From assembly GCA_029844215.1 (NCBI GenBank), contig CM056736.1, positions 59,829,562-59,893,561 of the forward strand: DNA of 64,000 bases, in the 5' to 3' direction. Of the stretch, positions 56,958 to 64,000 are shown in pieces (the first letter of the stretch is position 1; each line of letters opens with the position of its first letter). Below the pieces are notes generated by a model. It saw only the letters and a list, made by a program, of their open reading frames with translations. It searched no databases and was not told where the DNA came from. The stretch comes from Przewalskia tangutica (Eukaryota; Streptophyta; Magnoliopsida; Solanales; Solanaceae). The position numbers and the translations under genes were made by a program.

Positions 56958-59900
56958 TGTTATACCCGTAGTTCGGGTATGTATGCGAGGGCGACGTGCG
57001 AAAATCTGCAGAGAGATCGGAAAGGAAGAAAGAGGTGATTTTTCCACGGAAAAGTTTCCGGTTTTGTGAAGGAAAAAGGTTCGTTAATGGGAATTGGATT
57101 CCCAGTTTGGTATTCGGACTTCGGAATATTAGAGAATTATGGAATTTTATTTTGGAAATGGTCACGTGGGGCCACGGGAGAAATTCTGGTTTTGTGGGCC
57201 CACTTTGTTTTGAGATTTTGGCCATTGTGGATATTTTGGAAGATGTTTTATTTTGGGCCAATAGGAGGGTGACACGTGTCACCCCGCCTAGGTTTCGCCG
57301 AATGACATTTGTGCACAACACTGGTTAGAGTCGTTTTTTAAACGCTTTACATAACTGCGAGGAAAATTCGGCTATGTCTTTTCTTATTTTGCGGATTTTT
57401 CCGAGAGGCGGAACATTTTGGACCAACGGGAGGGTGACATGTGTCACCTCACATTGGAAGCAAGTGGGCGGACTTGGGCGATTTGGGGTGTCAGTGGGTA
57501 GATATTTTCGGTAGATATTTGTGAGGTTTTAAGGAGTAGGGACTAGGGGCACTTGGGCATATCTTGGCCTACACTTGCCTAGCACTTGGCTAGATCTTGG
57601 CCATTGGTTGGCCTTTGCTTGACCTATAAATACCCCTCCCTTGTGAAGACTTCTTCATCCCAAAATCTCTAAGTCTTGAAAGCTTCTTCCTCCCCTTAGT
57701 GTAGTGTCTTGGCGAGAGTCCCTCCCCCTTTGTGAGGCCTTTGGCCGAGAGCACCCTCTGGCGAGAGTTTCCCACAGTGGGGTAGGCCGAGGGGTATACA
57801 CCCCCCCCTTTGTGGTGTTGTCTCGTATAAATACCCCCCCTCTTGGTAGAAATACTCTCAAAAGTATTGTTACTATACCCAAATTACCTTAGCCGTATAC
57901 CTTGTAGTATTCCAAAGAAACCTCTATACGTAGAGCCCGGAAATACTACCGTATGTCCTTTTTGTCTCAAACCGAAACCCTAAGGAAATCTTCATTGATT
58001 GATTGAAGTATTTAAGTAGAAGTTGGTTAGAACTTCTAAGGGTTGTTTGGAGCGGGTTGGAGCACCCGGAGTAGGAGCTAAGCGTTGCTAAGGATCGACA
58101 TTTATACTTGGATAATTATGGGCTTATCGAGGTAATTATCTTGTCCCTCTAATTGTAATTGGAAATTACATGTTGTTAGAATATATAGTTGAAGTATACT
58201 ATATATAGAACTAAGCTTAGTACTGCGGCAATGTCTTTTGACTTAAGCCTGAAGAATAAAGAAAAGAACTGAACTGTATGTACATAGGACTGTATTGCAG
58301 TAGACTTGTGTAGTATTACTGAGTAGAATTGTACACGTCCGGTTAGACGTGTAAAACCCCCCCTGGTTGGCTTGGTGGCCGGCCTCGTTAGAGGAGGAGA
58401 TTTACGCTGTTGCGGGGGGGGAGGTGCTGCCGAATTTTCTGTAGAGAAATGGAACCTTGTGTTTTGAAGTTAATAGACGTTTGTGACCTTTTTAGGTGAA
58501 AGTACTAAGAGTAGCGTATTCTACTTGAGGAGTGGAAAGGGCTAGCAAGGTTGTAGTACTTGGAGCATTTTGCTTATTGTCGATACTCGTCGCGAGGTAT
58601 GTGAACCTCTTCCTATCTCTTCTAGCATGATATGTGTGAACTATGTAGTACGGTAGACGTACATGTGTTAACTGTGTTTGATTGTTTTTAAAACATAAAG
58701 TGTTATAATGGCTTTATGGGAAGTTGGTTATAACAGCTTTATGTAGGTAAGAAAATACTTTGTGGTTTTAAAAGGTAACTGATGTGAATTATAACTGGCT
58801 TGTTATAATAAAGAACTTGATGTATTTCAAAAGATTTATAAATCGTTTTGAAGGGAGAGTAATACTTGGTTTGAAAACTTAAGAGTTATACTAGCTTTAT
58901 GGGAAGTTAGGTATAACGGCTTAAGAATGTTTTACTGATTTCGGAAATCAGAATGTGTATCGCCAAACCACTGCAGCGTTAATAATGGAAAATGTACTGA
59001 CTAATGAGTTGTATTATTAAAACCAGTAGAAACCTCCATCTGCATAGAAACTAAGATGAGACAAAATGATATTACATTTTCTAGGTCATGGCTGCTGTAG
59101 TAAGATTATTATAAACAAGAATAACCTATTCACTCATAAGACTTATGTTACTCAAATGTTTTAAAAGAGATTAAGACTATGAGTTATGAAACCTTTCTAA
59201 AATAAGTAACTTGAGCATTTTTGAAATTAGGCAAACTTGGACGTTTGGAAAATAATGTTGTTACTTGATTTTACAAAGGTAAGTGTTTTGGGTTTACTTA
59301 AAAAGAGACAGTCACTCTATTTTATACTACGGGTATTGTGTGACTTATGTGGAAGGAACGGATCTTTTAAAGATTTAATGTATGAAGTACTTTGGGGATG
59401 GATACCCGAACTTGTTAATAGAAAGTACCTTGTGTGAATAACTTGATTGTATTGGTTTGTGATAGCCTTGTAATACTTTCTTGTTGATTTGATAAGTAAA
59501 CATGTTAGGATGATACGTGTGTTAGTATCTTGTGATGTTAGTGTAAAGGGGTTTTCCCCTCGACTGCGCTTAAAGTTGTTTGACTATCAGCCGTTATGTT
59601 GGTATTGTACCACTCACCTTGACTTGTGTCCGGAGGTTGTCGCCTCCGACGCGGGGTAGACTTCGAGTGATGCAGGACCATGATTCGAGAATAACTCATG
59701 CTTGTCCAGGGGATGCATGCGGAAGTACGTGAGTTCCAGGTTAGTTTACGGCCCTTTTGGTCATGCGGTCTTTGTGGCCGTGCGGTGCGAGTCGGGGCGA
59801 TGCCGGGAGTAGCTACCCTCGATGCGGGGTTATACCTCATGCGGGCCTATGAGGTTGGCCTATGCGAGCTGCGGAGAGTTCGTGGCTAGACGCGCACATT

Positions 59901-60747
59901 TGATCTGCGAGGCGAGTGACCGGCTTTTATCATGTGACGATGCAGACAGATATCATGACACGCTTTATGACCTTGTTGATGCGTAGGTGTTAGTAGTCGG
60001 CTATGCCTTCGTACTTACCCTGTACTGTTTTATTAGGACACAGGTGGGACCTGGTGTTCATGTGTATTCCTTGGTGCTTGTATATCATAAACTGCCGGCA
60101 GTGAGGAAGGTATTCCACGGGCACGATTGATGTTGTGGGCGTGAGACCCATTGTTAAATTTGAGTGATGACTTGAGGGCGTGAGTCCCTGACTTGACATG
60201 ACTGCCTATTTATGGTGAACTGTAGTTTGGTTATCATACATGTCTCCTGCTTTGTATAGACTACTATGATTTCATTTCTGATGATTTATTTTGATTTCAC
60301 ATACTTGGTACTGTTATCGACCTCGCCCGGCTGCGTTCATGCCGCAGGTAAAGGTACACCAGTCATTGATCCTCGCTCTTAGGGTCACAGTTCAGCGTTT
60401 GGGAAAGCTCCGTTTCTCCGGAGGCTTATCAGTGGTATAGTCCCCTGTTGTTGTAGGTATTTACATTCAGGGGTATGGCGGGGCCCTGTCCCGCCATTGT
60501 TGTCGTATCATTTCTTAGAGGTCTGTAGTACTGTTGTGGGCAGGGTTTGTAAAAAGGATTAAACTGTTCATGTTTGAAAAAAAGTTGTTATTTATATATA
60601 TGCCGAAAGGCAAGTTTTCCTCAGATTACTGTTTGTACTTCATTTGTTTCATGTATGTGTTTTATGTTCCGCTGATTACTCTGATGTTGTATCACTAGGG
60701 TGCCCGGGGTAAGGCACCAGTCACGGGCCCCGGAACGGGTCGTGACA
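56958..60747 (+). repeat. G 3' LTR (3790 bp)
   Basis: Partner of 51020-54758. Its first ~500 bp show the altered pattern (TTCGGGTATG against TTCCAGGGTATG), while from about 58250 onward it is the cleaner copy. It has the palindrome (57267-57284), TATA box (about 57625), donor-like site (58131/58132), and ends GGAACGGGTCGTGACA. Confidence 0.93.
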
Positions 60748-62345
60748 GTTACGCTTCAAAAGATTCATGAATGGGGCAAAAGCATTGATTCTGAAAACTT
60801 GGATATTAGGGTATTTGAAGGTGGGAAACTACTTGCTACTATGGTGGTTGATCCTACCACGGGTCAACTAGTTGATTCTGGGATTCCCACGGAAATCTTG
60901 GCGATCACGGCGGCTTTAGTACCCCAACACTACACGAAATTTGCTCGGGCATGCGGAAAAGGGATAATTTCGGGCGCATAACGTGATTGATGCCTGAAAG
61001 GTGATGGGCTACTCGGGTCGAACCGGGTATGGCGCGGTCGAAGTTCAAGACGGTCGGGAGGATGTCAATGGGTGCGATGCTATTCACGTTTTGCATTCCA
61101 AGTCGGTGGATAGCATTGATGATTCTCCCATTCCCAAAGATTGATCGCGGTGTCAAGGCTCCTTACATTATTGCTCGGAAACAATGTGACCCTCCCATTC
61201 GGGTCGGCGTGGGTCATAATGCTAAGGCGGGTATGACGAGTCCATACATCCGAGTTTACACCCATGATGTTAAGATCGAGGTGCATTCTTTGGACTCAGG
61301 AAGTCTCCATCCCCAAAGAGCAAAGCATTAATTTTGAAGGAGCGGCGTCTCAATTAATATTCGCGGTACCAACGACCCTCTTTCAATTACGGATCTTTAT
61401 GATTATCAGACTACCAAGGCGGGTCAGGAGGGCACCCAGGGAACATTGATTACCCCCGTTATTCAAGGAGTGAAGTCAGTTGTGGGAAAGGAGCCTGGCA
61501 TTAATATTGTGATAGCCGAGGCGTCACAATTAAAGGCTGCGGATACCTATGGGTCTCTCTTAAAGACGGGTCTTAATGATGGTCAGATTGCCAAGGCGGG
61601 ACAGGAGGGTGCCCATGGGTCATTTATTTTTCCCGTTATACAAGGATCAAAGTCAGTTGAGGGAAACAAAACGAATTCTATTTCCAAGGAGCCTAGGAAC
61701 TACAAGTCCATTAATAACGCGGGAGCCAAGAGGTCTGAATTTAATGTCACGGGATCCAACGTGCCCTCTCGTGTAGTTAGACACCAACCCCAGAACTCTC
61801 TAAGTGTAACTAATGATGCCTTCCCCTCTTTAAGAAGTGTGCTTGAAGGAGCAACTATCAAGAACATAAATAAACCATTCGTCTTTAACTCTTCCTCGAG
61901 CACAAACATAGACTTTAACAAACACCCTCTCTCAACCAATACCCCCTCACTACTCCCTGATTTACACAACACCTCACCTCTTCTTTCTTCCCTTCCTTCT
62001 TTACCTACCAAAACCCAAGACACATTCCCTACCCTACCTAATGGCACGCGAATTCTTTCTCCTATTGCGGGCCCAAGCACAAATCTCTACCCCACCCCCT
62101 CTGTCTATACCTCCAGAAATGCCTCCCAATGATTTACACACAAATGCTTCTTCAAAACAATATCATAAACCACCCGCGGATCCGCTCCTAGAACCACCCC
62201 GGATCATGGCAAAGGTCCCACCTCCAAAAAGACTTATGCAGGAGTCTTTGCGGGTACTAGGATTGAAGCAAAGGAATGAAGTTGCAATTTATTGAGCAAG
62301 GTAAGGAAGGAGACAATGCAGAGGAGGAAGAAGTCCCATTCAGAG
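60748..62345 (+). pseudogene. LINE ORF1, middle low-complexity part
   Basis: Continues ORF1 from 51019: LQKIHEWGKSIDSENLDIRV (60757-60816) and on to a stop at 60979. Frames then change (about 60980-61330) to the frame 61446-62132, which is rich in S/T/P/N. It has an internal duplication of about 180 bp (about 61345-61510 against 61520-61690; KAGQEGT.G and PVIQG.KSV in each). The last piece (about 62220-62345) reads YAGVFAGTRIEAK, KLQFIEQG, the usual lead-in to DUF4283. Confidence 0.65.
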
Positions 62346-63069
62346 AAACTTGGGGTTATTGCATAATTGGTTGCTTCACGGGTCCCTTCCCTGGAAGAGA
62401 TGCACTGAACACCATTGTGAAGGGATGGGAGTGAAATGCGTATCATACCATATGGCAAAGGTTGGGCCAGTGTTCAAGTTCATGACGGAAGAAGAGCGCA
62501 CTAATGTACTTCATGGTGGCCCTTATATGGTCTACGGGAAGACTATGATGCTCAAAGCTATCAATAAAGGAGTTCTTATAACGGATGAGTTATTTATGGA
62601 CATTCCTATTTGGGTCACTTTTCCGGACATTCCCCTTTCCATCTGGAGTGCAACGGGCCTTAGTAAGATTGCTTCCCGTGTAGGAATACCTCTTTACACG
62701 GATCAATTCACTAAGGAAAGATCTAAAATGAACTATGCTAGAGTTCTTGTAGAAGTGAATGTCAGCAAGGAGCCTACAAGTGAGTTTATTGTCAATCTTC
62801 CTGATGGCAGAAGGTACACTCAAAGGGTTAACTATGAAAATTATCCGGACTTTTGCTTTCATTGTGCGGCTTTTGGACACAACCATATGAAGTGTAAAAT
62901 TCGGGATATGATGCCAACATGGAAGTCGCTCAAGAAAGCGCAGTGCGTGGTTCCTCCTCACAATAAGGAAGTTCCTACTTGTGCTAATGCAGAGCGCGGA
63001 TGGTGCCACTCCCACACCTTATCCACCAACCTCCTACATCCGGCAGATAAACAACTTGATGGATATTGA
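62290..63069 (+). pseudogene. LINE ORF1, DUF4283 and zinc knuckle
   Basis: Residues from RETWGYCIIGCFTG through the frame 62350-63069 (239 codons) match the DUF4283 domain of plant L1-type ORF1: SYHMAKVGPVFKFM, GGPYMVYGKTMMLKA, IPIWVTFPDIPLSIWSATGL, KIASRVGIPLYTD, YARVLVEVNV. A CCHC knuckle follows, CFHCAAFGHNHMKC (CX2CX4HX4C), at about 62854-62895. A frameshift at about 62430 separates the beginning. The product would bind LINE RNA. The frame ends at 63069, with an uninterpreted ORF1 tail or linker at 63070-63317. Confidence 0.88.
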
Positions 63070-63317
63070 AGATAATGAGCATACACCGCACCTCCTCGAT
63101 CGAAGCGTACTAACACGAGTTAGGAGTTGGAGTGTCCTTGCCGTCTAAGAGTGTTACCTTTGAACGCGGGGAGCATAGCTTGGCGATACACACGCTATGG
63201 CTTCCCCCGAGAAAGATGATGGCCGGAAAGAAGTTATGCCAAAGAAGTTCATGTCAAAGGTCGGGGAAAGACTAAGGCAAAGCGCGGAGGTCTTGGAAAA
63301 ACCTCCTTTGTTTCCTA

Positions 63318-64000
63318 ATGAAAATACTTTGTTGGAATGTCCGCGGTCTTTGCGGACTAAGGGATGAGCAGCCACGCAAGCTCTAGTGTGTAGTCTCACT
63401 AAACATGATGTGGCATTGATTTGTCTTCGAAACAAAACTCTCTAAGGAAAGGATTGAGTCTTTCTCTCTAAAAGATTCAAAGGTTGGAATTTATGCTCAA
63501 ATCTGGAATTCATCGATGGTGGAAGAATGCTACTCTTGTGGGATCCTCTAAGTCTGTTGTGAAGTGCTTGGAATGGATTCTCAACATATCCATGTTCGAG
63601 CAAGTTGTAAGATTACTCAAGTGTCCTTCCTTGCAACATTCGTGTATCAGGTTTATAGCATCACGGATAGGAGGATCCTTTGGCATCACCTTTCTCATGG
63701 GCATTGGCATCACTAAACCTTGGATGATTATGGGAGATTTCAACACTTCGCTACCCTCAAGATAAGGCGGGAGGCCCTCTCTAACGCCGTATGCATAAGG
63801 ACCTTGGAGATTTCGGGAATGCTCATGGACTAGAAGACACTCCATCTTAGGTTCTTTCTACACTTGGACAAATGGTTCGATTTGGTCCAAGCTTGATAGA
63901 GTAATGATGAATCAAAATTGGGGCGATTTGACCTTAGAATGCCACCAATTTCATGCCTATGGAACTGTCTCGGACCACCGTCCCGTGATGGCTACGGTTA
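63318..64000 (+). pseudogene. LINE ORF2, endonuclease domain (partial)
   Basis: Starts MKILCWNVRGLCGLRDEQ at the ATG 63318-63320, the standard N-terminus of plant L1 ORF2. A stop follows about 24 codons in; the frames then shift through ETKLSKERIESFSL (about 63430-63470), MGDFNTSL (63730-63753) and SDHRPVM (63970-63990). The endonuclease/exonuclease/phosphatase family needs WN, the E of ETK, GDFN and SDH, and all are visible, so this is the target-nicking nuclease of target-primed reverse transcription. RT would follow beyond the window. Confidence 0.88.

Larger units (their letters stand above)
51020..60747 (+). mobile_element. G: complete non-autonomous gypsy element
   Basis: A 9728 bp element with LTRs 51020-54758 and 56958-60747, primer site, polypurine tract and a perfect GTTAC duplication. 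The internal 2.2 kb has only gag-start, unknown-block and integrase remnants. It interrupts ORF1 of the LINE. Its LTR start TGTTATACCCCGTAGTTCCA groups it with C. Confidence 0.94.

Noticed and set aside
57704..57892. Short frames in the C-rich leader (also 51760-51951, 57590-57882)
   Set aside because: Low-complexity transcribed leader after the TATA box; not conserved between the two LTRs of G.

Overview
The window is nuclear DNA from a flowering plant, most likely a eudicot (possibly asterid/Solanaceae, though the sequence alone does not settle this). It is almost solid heterochromatic transposon nest. I see no host gene, tRNA, rRNA or CRISPR. The evidence is plant-type Ty3/gypsy elements with very long LTRs (2.4-4.3 kb), a tRNA-iMet primer site, CCHC gag knuckles and chromovirus-like reverse transcriptase and integrase, plus a plant L1-type LINE (DUF4283 with zinc knuckle, then an apurinic-type endonuclease). 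Element names below are local labels.

Layout. A1 (+, 1-7693, its 5' end outside the window) is an internally deleted gypsy element inserted into the gag of B1 (-, 7694-8936 and 18286-19916). A2 (-, 8937-18285, target duplication CCTGT) is inserted in the LTR of B1. At about 19917 the B1 LTR meets a + strand LTR tail that starts B2 (19917-21726), whose internal region is only about 460 bp. C (+, 21727-24703) is an LTR inserted in the 3' LTR of B2. D (-, 24704-44862) follows as LTR-internal-LTR-internal. E (+, 26389-36094) sits inside a minisatellite in the first LTR of D; it is the only element here with recognisable protease, RT, RNase H and integrase. F (-, 44863-50648 onward) is another deleted element. 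A LINE (+, 50649 to beyond 64000) lies in the LTR of F, and G (+, 51020-60747, target duplication GTTAC) splits ORF1 of that LINE.

How the parts relate. A1, A2, D, F and G keep some gag and integrase sequence but lack protease, RT and RNase H, so they are non-autonomous; an element of type E could have mobilised them. They share a conserved block of unknown function in place of pol. Most LTRs carry a short tandem array at an equivalent position, a G-box-like palindrome in U3, a TATA box, and a conserved AG|GTAA site that may be a splice donor paired with an acceptor just upstream of the gag AUG.

Caution. In several LTR pairs one copy carries recurrent CAG/CTG/CCGG-type changes and shortened G/C runs while its partner does not. 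This looks like an incompletely polished long-read assembly, so many frameshifts and stops below, and any LTR-based age, are suspect.
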